DNA from: Bryobacterales bacterium
GTDB taxonomy: Bacteria > Acidobacteriota > Terriglobia > Bryobacterales > Bryobacteraceae
Direction: 5' to 3'
Length of the DNA: 44,057 nt
NCBI GenBank assembly: GCA_020852755.1
Contig: JADZAF010000385.1
Span: 1 to 44,057, forward strand
The translations under genes were made by a program, and so were the position numbers. Under the pieces are notes generated by a model. It saw only the letters and a program-made list of their open reading frames with translations. It made no database searches and had not been told where the DNA came from. Below, one piece after another: positions 22,978-33,732 of the stretch. Numbering within the stretch: position 1 is the first letter of the stretch; every line of letters starts with the position of its first letter.

Positions 22978-23658
22978 ATGCCTGCCGCTGCCCTGCAGAA
23001 TACCGGGAAGTTCCACGCCCTGGGCCTGCCCGTCCCGGCCCCCGCGGCCCGTAAGCCGGCCCAATCCCTGCCCACCGGCATCCCCGAAGTGGACCGCCGC
23101 ATCGGCGGCATCCCCCGCGGCGCCATTACCGAAATCTACGGCCCGGCCTCCTCAGGCCGCACCAGCCTGTTGATTTCCCTGCTCGCCGCGGCTACGCGGA
23201 ACCAGGAAACCTGCGCCCTGGTGGATGCGGACGACAGCTTCGACCCGGCCGCGGCCGCCGCCGTGGGTGTGGACCTCTCCCGTCTCATCTGGATCCGCTG
23301 CGGCGGCAGGGTCGAACATGCTCTGAAAGCCGCCGACCTGCTGATAGAAGGCGGCGGCTTCGGCCTGGTCGGGATGGACCTGGGCGATGCGCTGCCCCGG
23401 GAGGCCCGCCGCATCTCCCTGGCCTCCTGGTTCCGCTTTCGCCTGGCTGTAGAGCCGACCCCGGCCGCGCTGGTCGTCGTGGGACGCGAATCCTATGTAA
23501 GCTGCGCCGCATTGAAACTGGAAATGCGGCGCCGGAAGGTGGAATGGTCGGGCGTTCCGGGATGCTCCCGGCTGCTGCGCGGCGTGCACTGGGAGGTGGA
23601 ACGTCGCAAGCCGGTGCGTTCGGCGCCGGCGGCTTTTGAAGCCAGGGTGGCGGGGTGA
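22978..23658 (+). CDS. imuA: ImuA-like RecA-fold protein of the mutagenesis cassette
   Basis: RecA-related protein of 226 aa that accompanies ImuB and DnaE2 in SOS mutagenesis. The N-terminus has LPTGIPEVDRRIGGIPRGAITEIYG and a Walker A-like loop GPASSGRTSLL (about residues 58-68), then LVDADDSFDP and VGVDLSRLIWIRC, as in ImuA/RecA. Its C-terminus is short (about 20 residues after RLLRGVHWEVERR), lacking the DNA-binding part of RecA. AAGGAAAA is about ten bases before the ATG. The stop is three bases from imuB, so they are co-translated. This protein probably docks ImuB; that is known from other bacteria, not shown here. Confidence 0.85.
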   Translation: MPAAALQNTGKFHALGLPVPAPAARKPAQSLPTGIPEVDRRIGGIPRGAITEIYGPASSGRTSLLISLLAAATRNQETCALVDADDSFDPAAAAAVGVDLSRLIWIRCGGRVEHALKAADLLIEGGGFGLVGMDLGDALPREARRISLASWFRFRLAVEPTPAALVVVGRESYVSCAALKLEMRRRKVEWSGVPGCSRLLRGVHWEVERRKPVRSAPAAFEARVAG

Positions 23659-23661
23659 CGC

Positions 23662-24897
23662 ATGTACGCCTGCATCCACGGCCGCGGCGCCCCTGTCCTT
23701 GCCTGCGCCTATGCCTTTTCGCCGCTGGTCGAGGAGGCCGCGCCGGACACGGCGGTCATCGACATAGCCGCCCTGGAGCTTCTGCTCGGCCCGCCGGAGA
23801 AGATTGCGGAAGCGATCCGGCAGCACGCCTTGCAGACCGGGCTGGAACCCGGCATCGGCATCGCCTCGAATCCCGATGCGGCCATTCATGCCGCCCGCGG
23901 CTTCATGGGAATCACCTTCGTCCGGCGGGGTGAGGATCTCGGGCCGCTTCCCGTCGAGCTGCTCTCGCCGCCGCCGGAAATTCTGGAGACGCTGGACCAG
24001 TGGGGCATACGCACCTTTCACGGCCTGGCGAATCTGCCCGAGCCGGGGGTGGCCGCGCGGCTGGGACCGGAGGGCGTGCGGCTCCGGAAACTGGCTTGCG
24101 GCGAAGGCAGCCGTCCGCTCGATCCCGCTTACCCCGATCCGGTTTTCGAGGAGAGCCTGGAACTCGAGTACGCCGTGGACCTGCTCGAGCCGCTGGCTTT
24201 TATCCTGGCGCGGCTGCTGAACCAGCTTTGCCGGAAACTCGAAGAGCGCGGGCTGGCGGCCCGCGAACTCGATGTCCGCCTGGGTTTGGAAAGCCGCGAG
24301 GAACACCGGCGCGCGCTGCGCCCGCCGGTCCCCCTGCGGAACCCGCGGACGTTTCTGAAACTGCTGCAACTGGACCTGGAACGGAATCCGCCGCCGGCGC
24401 CGGTGCTGGCGGTGACGGTCGCCGCCCGGCCGGCCCGGCCGAGGGTACACCAGCAGGGCCTGTTTACACCGCTTGCCCCCGAACCCGAAAAACTGGAACT
24501 GACCCTGGCGCGAATTGAGGTCCTGGTGGGCGAGGGCAATGCCGGCTCGCCGGAGTTGCCGGATACACACCGGCCGGGAGCCTTCCGCATGGTCAGGAAT
24601 TCCCCCCCGCGGGTGTGCAACGGCCCGAAAGAGACCAATCCGGGCCTGGCCTTCCGGGCTTTCCGGCCGGCCAAGCCCGCCCAGGTGCGTATGGCTGGGG
24701 AACAGCCCGCGCAGGTTGTGGCCCAAGGCATCCGGGGGCTGGTGAGAAGCGCTGCCGGGCCCTGGCGCAGTTCGGGCGACTGGTGGACCGCGGAAGGCTG
24801 GGACCGCGACGAGTGGGACGTCGAGCTGAGCGACGGCGTGCTCTACCGCCTGTACTGCGAGCAGGGCCGCTGGTTCGTGGAAGGGAGCTACGACTGA
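23662..24897 (+). CDS. imuB: ImuB-like Y-family DNA polymerase homologue, apparently non-catalytic
   Basis: Scaffold of the mutasome, 411 aa. The Y-polymerase layout is visible: N-terminal palm-like region (VLACAYAFSPLVEEAAPDTAVIDIAAL), LEPGIGIASNPDAAIHAARG, the helix-hairpin-helix region LDQWGIRTFHGLANLPEPGVAARLGPEG (about residues 113-140), then the little-finger region. The acidic metal ligands of active Y-family enzymes (Asp near the start, Asp-Glu later) are not visible, as in other ImuB proteins. The C-terminus ends in the conserved YRLYCEQGRWFVEGSYD. A beta-clamp motif may be VHQQGLFTPL (about 265). The stop shares one base with the dnaE2 start. Confidence 0.85.
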   Translation: MYACIHGRGAPVLACAYAFSPLVEEAAPDTAVIDIAALELLLGPPEKIAEAIRQHALQTGLEPGIGIASNPDAAIHAARGFMGITFVRRGEDLGPLPVELLSPPPEILETLDQWGIRTFHGLANLPEPGVAARLGPEGVRLRKLACGEGSRPLDPAYPDPVFEESLELEYAVDLLEPLAFILARLLNQLCRKLEERGLAARELDVRLGLESREEHRRALRPPVPLRNPRTFLKLLQLDLERNPPPAPVLAVTVAARPARPRVHQQGLFTPLAPEPEKLELTLARIEVLVGEGNAGSPELPDTHRPGAFRMVRNSPPRVCNGPKETNPGLAFRAFRPAKPAQVRMAGEQPAQVVAQGIRGLVRSAAGPWRSSGDWWTAEGWDRDEWDVELSDGVLYRLYCEQGRWFVEGSYD

Positions 24898-27800
24898 TGG
24901 GGCAAACGCCACCTCGGCAGACAGGTCCGTCTGTCCCCGGCTTGGTTAAAAACCCGCCCCGCTATGTCGAACTGCATGCCCGCTCGGCCTTCAGCTTCCT
25001 GCGCGGCGCTTCCGAGCCGGAAGAGCTGGCCGCGGCCGCCGCGGATCTGGGCATGCCCGCCATGGCCCTGCTGGACCGCGACGGCGTGTACGGCGCGCCC
25101 CGCTTCCACATGGCCGCGAAGAAACTCGGCTTGCGCGCCCATATCGGGGCCGAAATCACCGCCGCGGACGGCGCCGTCCACGCGCTGCTGGCCGAAAGCC
25201 GCACCGGGTATCAGAACCTGTGCCGGCTGATCACCCGCATGAAGCTGCGCGCCCGCAAGTACGAGGGGGCCGCGGCGCCGCACGAGTTCGCCGAATTCGC
25301 CCAGGGCCTGATCTGCCTGGTGCGGGACCCCGAGCGTCTTGCCTGGGCGGTGGAAACCTTCGGCCCGCGCAACGTCTATGCCGAGTTGCAGCGCCATCTC
25401 GACCGCCGCCAGGAGGCGCGCAACCAGGCGCTGGTGGAACGCGCCCGCCGCCTGCGGATTCCGCTGCTGGCCACCAACGGCGTGGCCTACGCCCGGCCGG
25501 CCGAGCGCGAGATCCTGGACGTGCTCACCTGCGTGCGCGAAAAAGTCCGCCTGGACAGCGCCGGGCGGCTGCTGCAAAAGAACGGCGAATGCTATCTGAA
25601 GCCGGCCGCGGAGATGGAGCGCCTGTTCGCCGACCTGCCGGAAGCCATCGCCAACACCCGCGAGCTTTCCCAGCGATTGGATTTCACCCTGGCCGGCCTG
25701 GGGTACGAATTCCCGCGCTACCCCGTGCCGCCCGGCGAAACCATGAATTCGTTTTTGCGGCAGCGGACCGAGGAGGGCGCCCGGCAGCGGTACCGCCCCT
25801 ATCAGGAACGCGCCCGCCGCCAGATCGAACATGAACTGGCCCTGATCGAAAAGCTGGGCCTGGCCGGCTATTTCCTGATCGTCTGGGACCTGGTCCAGTT
25901 CTGCCGCCGCAGCGGCATCCTGGCGCAGGGACGCGGCTCGGCCGCCAACAGCGCGGTCTGCTACTCGCTCGGCATCACGGCCGTCGATCCGGTGGGCATG
26001 GAACTGCTGTTCGAGCGTTTCCTGTCCGAGGAGCGAGGCGAGTGGCCGGACATCGACCTGGACCTGCCCAGCGGCGACCAGCGCGAGCGCGTCATCCAGT
26101 ACGTCTACGAGCGCTACGGGCGGCTGGGCGCGGCCATGACGGCCAACGTCATCACCTACCGCGGCCGCTCGGCCGCGCGCGAAGTGGGCAAGGTGCTCGG
26201 CTTCGACGAGCAAACCGCCGGGCGCCTGGCCGGCCTGGTGCGCACCTTCGAGTGGCAGGACCCGAAGTATACGCCCGGCCGCCAGTTCGCCGATGCCGGC
26301 CTGGACCTCTCCGATCCGCGCATCCGCAAGTTCATGGAACTGTACCTGGCCGTGCAGCACCTGCCGCGCCACCTGGGCCAGCACTCCGGCGGCATGGTGA
26401 TCTGCCAGGGGCAATTGGACTCGGTGGTCCCGCTGGAGCCGGCCACCATGCCGGGACGCGTGGTCATCCAGTGGGATAAGGACGATTGCGCCGACCTGGG
26501 GCTCATCAAGGTGGACCTGCTGGGGCTGGGCATGATGGCGGTGCTGGAAGAGACCCTCACGCTGGTGCGCGAGTCCCGCGGGGAAGAGGTGGACCTGGCT
26601 CACCTGCCGCCGGACGATCCCGCCGTCTACGAGGCTCTGCAGAAAGCCGATACGGTCGGCCTGTTCCAGGTGGAGAGCCGCGCCCAGATGGCCTGCCTGC
26701 CGCGGGTGCGCCCGGAGAAGTTCTACGACATCGTGGTGCAGGTGGGCATCATCCGCCCGGGACCCATCGTGGGCCGGATGGTGAATCCCTACATCAAGCG
26801 GCGCCAGGGACGCGAGCCGGCCGAGTGCCTGCACCCTTCGCTCGAGCCGGTGCTCCGGCGCACCCTGGGCGTGCCCCTGTTCCAGGAGCAGTTGCTGCGC
26901 ATGGCCATGATCGCGGCGGGCTTCTCCGGAGGCGAGGCCGAGGAATTGCGCCGCGCCTTCAGCCACAAGCGCTCGGAGGCCAGGATGAAGGAGATCGAGG
27001 TGCGTCTGCGCAGCGGCATGCGGCGCAACGGCATCACCGGCGAGGCGCAGGACAGGATCGTGCAGTCCATCACCTCCTTCGCGCTGTACGGTTTTCCCGA
27101 ATCGCACGCCGCCAGTTTCGCCCTGCTGGCCTACGCCAGCGCGTATCTCAAGTGCCACTATCCGGCTGCATTCCTGGCCGCCTTATTGAACAACCAGCCC
27201 ATGGGCTTTTACCATCCGGCCACGCTGGTGAAGGATGCCCAGCGCCACGGGGTGAAGGTATGGCCGCTGGACGTGACACGCTCCCACTGGCGCTGCACGG
27301 TCGAAAGGGAAGGCGTGCGGCTGGGCCTGTGCTACCTGAAGGGTTTACGGAAAGAGGCCGGAGAAGCCATCGTGCGGGCGCGCCGGGAACGGCCCTTCAG
27401 CAGTATCGACGACCTGGTGCGCCGGGTGAGGGAGTTGCGCAAGGACGAAGTGACGAAGCTGGCCGCCGCCGGCGCGCTGAACTGGATCCGGCCCATGCAC
27501 CGCCGCGACGCGCTCTGGCACGCCGGGCGCGCCGCCCGTCCCGCCGGTCCCTTACTGGAAGGGCTGGAGGAGCCATGCACGGAATCCCCCCTGGCTCCCA
27601 TGACCGACCGCGAGCGGTTGTACGCCGATTTCTGCGGCACCGGCCTGACGGTCGGCCCCCACCCCATGTCTTATGCCAGGGAGTGGATGAACTCGCTGGG
27701 GGTGTGCCGCGCCGCCGATCTCGCCCGGATTCCCAACGGCCGCCGCGTGCGGGTGGCCGGAGGGGTCATCGTGCGGCAGCGGCCCGGCACCGCCCGGGGC

Positions 27801-28016
27801 TTCGTTTTCCTGAGCCTGGAGGACGAGACCGGCATCGCCAACGCCATCCTGACTCCCGACCTGTTCGATACCGAGCGCCTGGTGGTGATCCACGAGCCGT
27901 TTCTGATGGTCGAGGGTGTGCTGCAAAACCTGGACAACGTGGTTTCCGTGAAGGCCCAGCGCCTGGTTCCTTTAACTTTGAACCGTCCCGCCCCGGCCTC
28001 ACACGATTTCCGGTGA
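24897..28016 (+). CDS. dnaE2: Error-prone DNA polymerase III alpha subunit DnaE2
   Basis: Replicative-type C-family polymerase used for translesion synthesis with ImuA and ImuB, 1039 aa, the usual DnaE2 length. The PHP domain opens YVELHARSAFSFLRGASEPEEL. The polymerase core has GRGSAANSAVCYSLG (about 344), the catalytic PDIDLDLPSGD (about 383) and the third Asp in LIKVDLLGLGMM (about 537). The finger and beta-binding regions follow, then an OB-fold domain (RRVRVAGGVIVRQRPGTARGFVFLSLEDETG, about 940-975). The start at ATG 24897 overlaps the imuB stop, with GGGAG about nine bases ahead. The open frame further upstream is the imuB shadow. A strong hairpin follows the stop. Confidence 0.96.
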   Translation: MGQTPPRQTGPSVPGLVKNPPRYVELHARSAFSFLRGASEPEELAAAAADLGMPAMALLDRDGVYGAPRFHMAAKKLGLRAHIGAEITAADGAVHALLAESRTGYQNLCRLITRMKLRARKYEGAAAPHEFAEFAQGLICLVRDPERLAWAVETFGPRNVYAELQRHLDRRQEARNQALVERARRLRIPLLATNGVAYARPAEREILDVLTCVREKVRLDSAGRLLQKNGECYLKPAAEMERLFADLPEAIANTRELSQRLDFTLAGLGYEFPRYPVPPGETMNSFLRQRTEEGARQRYRPYQERARRQIEHELALIEKLGLAGYFLIVWDLVQFCRRSGILAQGRGSAANSAVCYSLGITAVDPVGMELLFERFLSEERGEWPDIDLDLPSGDQRERVIQYVYERYGRLGAAMTANVITYRGRSAAREVGKVLGFDEQTAGRLAGLVRTFEWQDPKYTPGRQFADAGLDLSDPRIRKFMELYLAVQHLPRHLGQHSGGMVICQGQLDSVVPLEPATMPGRVVIQWDKDDCADLGLIKVDLLGLGMMAVLEETLTLVRESRGEEVDLAHLPPDDPAVYEALQKADTVGLFQVESRAQMACLPRVRPEKFYDIVVQVGIIRPGPIVGRMVNPYIKRRQGREPAECLHPSLEPVLRRTLGVPLFQEQLLRMAMIAAGFSGGEAEELRRAFSHKRSEARMKEIEVRLRSGMRRNGITGEAQDRIVQSITSFALYGFPESHAASFALLAYASAYLKCHYPAAFLAALLNNQPMGFYHPATLVKDAQRHGVKVWPLDVTRSHWRCTVEREGVRLGLCYLKGLRKEAGEAIVRARRERPFSSIDDLVRRVRELRKDEVTKLAAAGALNWIRPMHRRDALWHAGRAARPAGPLLEGLEEPCTESPLAPMTDRERLYADFCGTGLTVGPHPMSYAREWMNSLGVCRAADLARIPNGRRVRVAGGVIVRQRPGTARGFVFLSLEDETGIANAILTPDLFDTERLVVIHEPFLMVEGVLQNLDNVVSVKAQRLVPLTLNRPAPASHDFR

Positions 28017-28021
28017 ACCGG

Positions 28022-28078
28022 AAAAGGGGACAGAGGGAATTAAATTCGCGAGCGGATTCATTCCCTCTGTCCCCTTTT
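28022..28078. repeat. Long palindromic element/bidirectional terminator (19-bp perfect stem)
   Basis: AAAAGGGGACAGAGGGAAT (28022-28040) is the exact complement of 28060-28078, with a 19-base partly pairing loop. The stem ends in A and T runs, so it would terminate transcription from both dnaE2 (plus) and the MFS gene (minus; its stop is two bases from the stem). The GGGGACAG arms resemble repeats mobilised by REP-associated Y1 transposases in other bacteria. Only one copy is seen in the window. Confidence 0.6.
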
Positions 28079-28080
28079 TC

Positions 28081-29253
28081 TTACAGCGCCGGCTTGCGCA
28101 GCATGGGGCGCAGCGCCAGGTTGACCACCACCATGATCACCGACGCGATGGGCAGCACCAGCAGCGCGGTCTTCAGGCGGGCCGGGTCATCGCCCGCGAT
28201 GGCGCCGATGATGCGCGAACTCACCGCCAGTCCGATCCAGCCGCAGGTGATCACCAGGCCCATGGCGGTAGCGGTCATGCGGCGAAACGTGTCGCCCACC
28301 ATGGCCAGCGTGGTGGGAAACACCGGCGCCATGGCCACGCCCGCCAGGAATACCCAGACTCCCGCCGTCGTCGGGTCGCTGCTCTGCAGCATCCCGTACG
28401 TAGTGACGGCCATCAGGACGGACGCCGCCAGGGTGACGGTGGCGGCGCGAACCTTGATCAGAATCGGGGAGACCGCCACGCGGCCCAGCAGCAGGCCCAG
28501 CGCGAAGCCGAGCGAAAGAATGTTCAGCGCGCGCGTTTCGGGAATCCCCTGGGCGATCAGGTGCCGGGGCAGCCAGTTCCACACCCCGACCTCGCAGGTC
28601 ACATACAGGAACATGAACAGCGACAGCAGGTAAAGCGGCGCGCGGCCGAGCAGGGCCGGGGCTTCATCCAGTTTGAAGCCGCGCTCGCCGCTGGGCGGAG
28701 GCATGGGAGTCACGGCATGCAGCAGCAGCGTGACGGCGGTAAGGCCCGCCACCAGGTAGCACAGCGCGATGGTGTTGCCGGACAGCACGTTGGCCCCGAT
28801 CAACGGGGTCAGCATGCCTCCCAGCCCGAAGAAGAGATTCAGCAGGTTCAGGGTGGAAGCGCGGCGTTCCTCACTGACGTCGCTGACCAGGGCGTTGGCC
28901 GCGGTCACCAGGATTCCGCCCCCCAGCCCCAGCAGGAGGTTGAGCGCCAGCAGCATGCCGTAGCCGGTGGAGCCGGGCATGGGGAACAGGGCCGCGGCGA
29001 TCAGGATCAGGCTCATCAGCAGCCCGGTCTTTTTCCCCTTGTTGTCAATGAGCGGACCCACCGACACCGAGGCGATGATCAGGCCGACGGCGTAAGCCAG
29101 GGCGATATGCCCGTTCTGCTCCGGCGTAAGGCTGAACCGGGTGGAAAGTTGGGGCAGGAGCGTGCCGATCATCGGCGCGACCATGCCGTAGACGAGGATG
29201 GCCAGGATCGCCGCGGGAATCAGGCGCCCGCGCGAGACAGAAGTAGGCGGCAT
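28081..29253 (-). CDS. MFS transporter
   Basis: A 390-aa major facilitator with about 12 hydrophobic segments. The loop 2-3 motif is GPLIDNKGKKTGLL, a variant of the MFS signature G-x-L-x-D-x-x-G-[KR]-[KR]. N-terminal helices include AILAILVYGMVAPMIGTLLPQL and the central loop is short (about residues 180-200). The family resembles sugar and metabolite permeases; the substrate cannot be deduced. It follows a Tat-exported Gfo/Idh gene by 60 bases, suggesting uptake of a keto-sugar product. The stop touches the palindromic element. No strong Shine-Dalgarno was seen before the ATG. Confidence 0.88.
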   Translation of the reverse strand: MPPTSVSRGRLIPAAILAILVYGMVAPMIGTLLPQLSTRFSLTPEQNGHIALAYAVGLIIASVSVGPLIDNKGKKTGLLMSLILIAAALFPMPGSTGYGMLLALNLLLGLGGGILVTAANALVSDVSEERRASTLNLLNLFFGLGGMLTPLIGANVLSGNTIALCYLVAGLTAVTLLLHAVTPMPPPSGERGFKLDEAPALLGRAPLYLLSLFMFLYVTCEVGVWNWLPRHLIAQGIPETRALNILSLGFALGLLLGRVAVSPILIKVRAATVTLAASVLMAVTTYGMLQSSDPTTAGVWVFLAGVAMAPVFPTTLAMVGDTFRRMTATAMGLVITCGWIGLAVSSRIIGAIAGDDPARLKTALLVLPIASVIMVVVNLALRPMLRKPAL

Positions 29254-29276
29254 AGAGTAGAGATGCTACCAGATAC

Positions 29277-29294
29277 GGCGGCAGGAGTGCCGCC
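29277..29294 (-). terminator. Hairpin between the Gfo/Idh and MFS genes
   Basis: A 7-bp perfect stem (GGCGGCA/TGCCGCC) with a GGAG loop in the 60-bp gap. No T tract. It may reduce read-through into the MFS gene or protect the upstream message. Confidence 0.35.
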
Positions 29295-29313
29295 AAATCC
29301 GCGCCGCGACTTT

Positions 29314-30600
29314 CTACAGGGTCCGCAGTTTTTCGGCCCTGGTGTCCCACTGCACGCGCCGGCCGGTCTTGAACGAGACCGTCGCCATGTGCCCCGAGAT
29401 GGCGGCCTGCTGCCCGATATCGGGAGGCGCGATCACTTTCTCCTGGCCGAGCACCGCGTGGATGAAGTTGCGGATGTGGTTGATGGCGCCGTCGTTCTCG
29501 CCGAAGTCTTTCATCCCGTTCAGATGCACCTGCTGCCGCGCCTTCACCTCCGGCGGCGCGGCGCCCTTCAGCAGTTGCGGGGTGAAGTACAGGTCCTGGC
29601 GGTTCAACACCTCGATGGTGCCCTCGTTCCCGCAGAACTGCTCGCCGTAGCCGTAATGGTCGTTGCCGAAATAGCAGCTGTAGTTAAGGTGGAAGCGGTC
29701 GGAGTAATCGTAAATGGCGCTCAGGCAATCGGGCACTTCGCGGTCGTCGTTGGCGTCGGTCCAGCGGTAGACCCCGCCCGAGGCCACGCAGGTGAGCGGC
29801 ACGGTCTTGTCCAGGACGAAATTGGTGATGTCGGTCTGGTGAACCAGCAGGTCGGTGGAGATGCCGCCGGAGTAGTCCCAATAGAGCCGCCACTGGTAGT
29901 AGCGCCGCAGATCGAAGGCGCGCTTCCTGGCGGGACCCAGAAACTTCTCCCAGTCGGTGTTCTGCTCGTTGGCGTCCTTGGGAATCACGTAGCGCCAGGC
30001 CGGGTTGTTGGGGGCGGAGTTGCGGTACCAGAAAGCCCGCACGTAGTGACAGTCCCCGATCATGCCCTGCTGCACCATCTCCTTCGCCTTTTTGTAAAGA
30101 GAGGAACTCCGGTTCTGCGTGCCCACCTGCACGATCTTCCCGGACTTCTTCCAGGCCTTCAGGATCTCCGCGCCTTCCTCGATGGTGTGGGCGAGAGGCT
30201 TCTCGATGTAGACGTGCTTGCCGGCCTCCAGCGCGGCGATGGTCATGGAGTGGTGGAGGTGCTCCGGCGTCATGATAATGACCGCATCGATGGACTTGTC
30301 GGCCAGCAGCTCCCGGTAATCTTTGTAGGTGGCCGGCGTGTTTCCGTAAATCGTCTGCACCCGGTCCTTGCCCCGGGCGATATAGCCCGTGAAGGTGTCA
30401 CAGATCGCCGTCACCATGACCTTGCCGCCGGCGGCCTTATTCAGCCAGTCCAGAGCCGCGTTGCCGCGGGTGCCCACGCCGATCCAGCCGATGTTGACTT
30501 TGTCATTCGCGCCGCGCGCGGTCGTCGCCAACGGAGCCGACATGAGGGCCGCTGCCCCGGATTGTTTTAAGAAAGAACGGCGGTCGAGATCCTGCGCCAT
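29314..30600 (-). CDS. Tat-exported Gfo/Idh/MocA family oxidoreductase
   Basis: A 428-aa exported dehydrogenase. The twin-arginine signal DRRSFLKQSGAAALMSAPLA is at residues 6-25. The Rossmann domain has NIGWIGVGTRGN, the family motif YIEKPLAHT lies at about 120, and the C-terminal domain has a catalytic His in LLVHQTDITNF (about 250) and the conserved WDYSGGISTDL. AGGAG is seven bases before the ATG. Tat export requires folding with cofactor in the cytoplasm, as in glucose-fructose oxidoreductase. Such proteins in Acidobacteria, Planctomycetes and Bacteroidetes act on glycosides through 3-keto intermediates; the nearby DUF1080 and MFS genes fit that, but the assignment is inferred. Confidence 0.9.
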   Translation of the reverse strand: MAQDLDRRSFLKQSGAAALMSAPLATTARGANDKVNIGWIGVGTRGNAALDWLNKAAGGKVMVTAICDTFTGYIARGKDRVQTIYGNTPATYKDYRELLADKSIDAVIIMTPEHLHHSMTIAALEAGKHVYIEKPLAHTIEEGAEILKAWKKSGKIVQVGTQNRSSSLYKKAKEMVQQGMIGDCHYVRAFWYRNSAPNNPAWRYVIPKDANEQNTDWEKFLGPARKRAFDLRRYYQWRLYWDYSGGISTDLLVHQTDITNFVLDKTVPLTCVASGGVYRWTDANDDREVPDCLSAIYDYSDRFHLNYSCYFGNDHYGYGEQFCGNEGTIEVLNRQDLYFTPQLLKGAAPPEVKARQQVHLNGMKDFGENDGAINHIRNFIHAVLGQEKVIAPPDIGQQAAISGHMATVSFKTGRRVQWDTRAEKLRTL

Positions 30601-30689
30601 ATGAGTTCTCCTGGTCTTAAAAGACGTTAACCCTCATGATAACGCATGGATGCGGCCATCCGGCGCGATGCTATGGTGAATAAAGCACC

Positions 30690-32765
<2,076 letters not shown>

Positions 32766-32776
32766 AAGAGGCGCCC

Positions 32777-33703
32777 ATGAATCGTGTGTTCGCTCTGTTT
32801 CTGCTGGCGGCCTGTGCCTTGCCGGCCCAGGTTCCCGGCGAAGTCCGGGTGGCGGCTATCGTGGCCTTTACGGAAGGCCCGGCCGCGGACCTCTCGGGCC
32901 GCATCTACTTCACGGAAACCGTCACGGAGCGCATCCTGCGGCTGGCGGACCGGGGCGCGCCGGCTACCTTCCGTGAATCCAGCAACGCAGCCAACGGGCT
33001 GGTGTTCGACGCCCAGGGCCGGTTGATCGCCTGCGAGGGCGGCAATCCGGGGCGGAACCTCCCGGGGCGCATCACCCGCACGGAGGTGAAGACCGGGCGG
33101 GTTGAGGTCCTCGCGGACCGGTATGAAGGCCGGCCTTTGAACCGCCCCAACGACGTGACCGTGGACGGCAAGGGCCGGATCTATTTCACCGATCCGGGCA
33201 CGCCGCGGAACAGCGCGGTCTACCGGATCGATCCGGACGGCAGGCTCGCGCGCATCCTGGCCTCGCCCGACATCGAAAAGCCCAACGGGGTCATGATCTC
33301 GCCCGACGACCGCACGCTCTACCTGGTGGAATCCAACCAGGTTGAAGGCGGAGCCCGCATGATTCGCGCCTATGACCTGGCGGGAGACGGCTCGGTACGC
33401 AACATGCGCGTCTTCCATAACTTCTACCCGGGACGCAGCGCGGACGGCCTGTGCATCGACTCCCGGGGCAATCTCTTCGCAGCCGCCGGACTGCACCGCC
33501 GCCGCGGCACCAGCGAAACGCTGGACACAAAGCCAGGCATTCACGTCTTCTCGCCCGCCGGAAAGCTGCTGCGCTTCATCCCGATTCCCGAAGACACCAT
33601 CACCAACTGCGCCTTCGGCGGGCCGGACCTGCGGACCCTCTACGTGACCGCCGGAAAGACGTTGTTCCAGGTCCCGGTGGAGCTCCCCGGAACGCGGCGA
33701 TGA
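32777..33703 (+). CDS. Secreted SMP-30/gluconolactonase family protein
   Basis: A 308-aa six-bladed beta-propeller lactonase, exported (MNRVFALFLLAACALPAQ). Calcium-site residues are seen as Glu in FTEGPAADLSGRIYF (about 34), Asn in RPNDVTVDGKGRIYFTDPG (about 120) and EKPNGVMISPDDRTLY (about 167) and Asp in RSADGLCIDSRGNLF. The start at ATG 32777 has AGAGG six bases upstream; the longer open frame before it is the M28 shadow. It begins 11 bases after the M28 stop, so they are probably in one operon. It would hydrolyse a sugar lactone in the periplasm. Confidence 0.92.
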   Translation: MNRVFALFLLAACALPAQVPGEVRVAAIVAFTEGPAADLSGRIYFTETVTERILRLADRGAPATFRESSNAANGLVFDAQGRLIACEGGNPGRNLPGRITRTEVKTGRVEVLADRYEGRPLNRPNDVTVDGKGRIYFTDPGTPRNSAVYRIDPDGRLARILASPDIEKPNGVMISPDDRTLYLVESNQVEGGARMIRAYDLAGDGSVRNMRVFHNFYPGRSADGLCIDSRGNLFAAAGLHRRRGTSETLDTKPGIHVFSPAGKLLRFIPIPEDTITNCAFGGPDLRTLYVTAGKTLFQVPVELPGTRR

Positions 33704-33732
33704 GCTTATCATGACGGATTCAGGAGCGCGAT

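Noticed and set aside
24888..27158. 756-codon minus-strand frame opposite dnaE2
   Set aside because: Antisense to a polymerase with all catalytic motifs; no start signal or recognisable domain.
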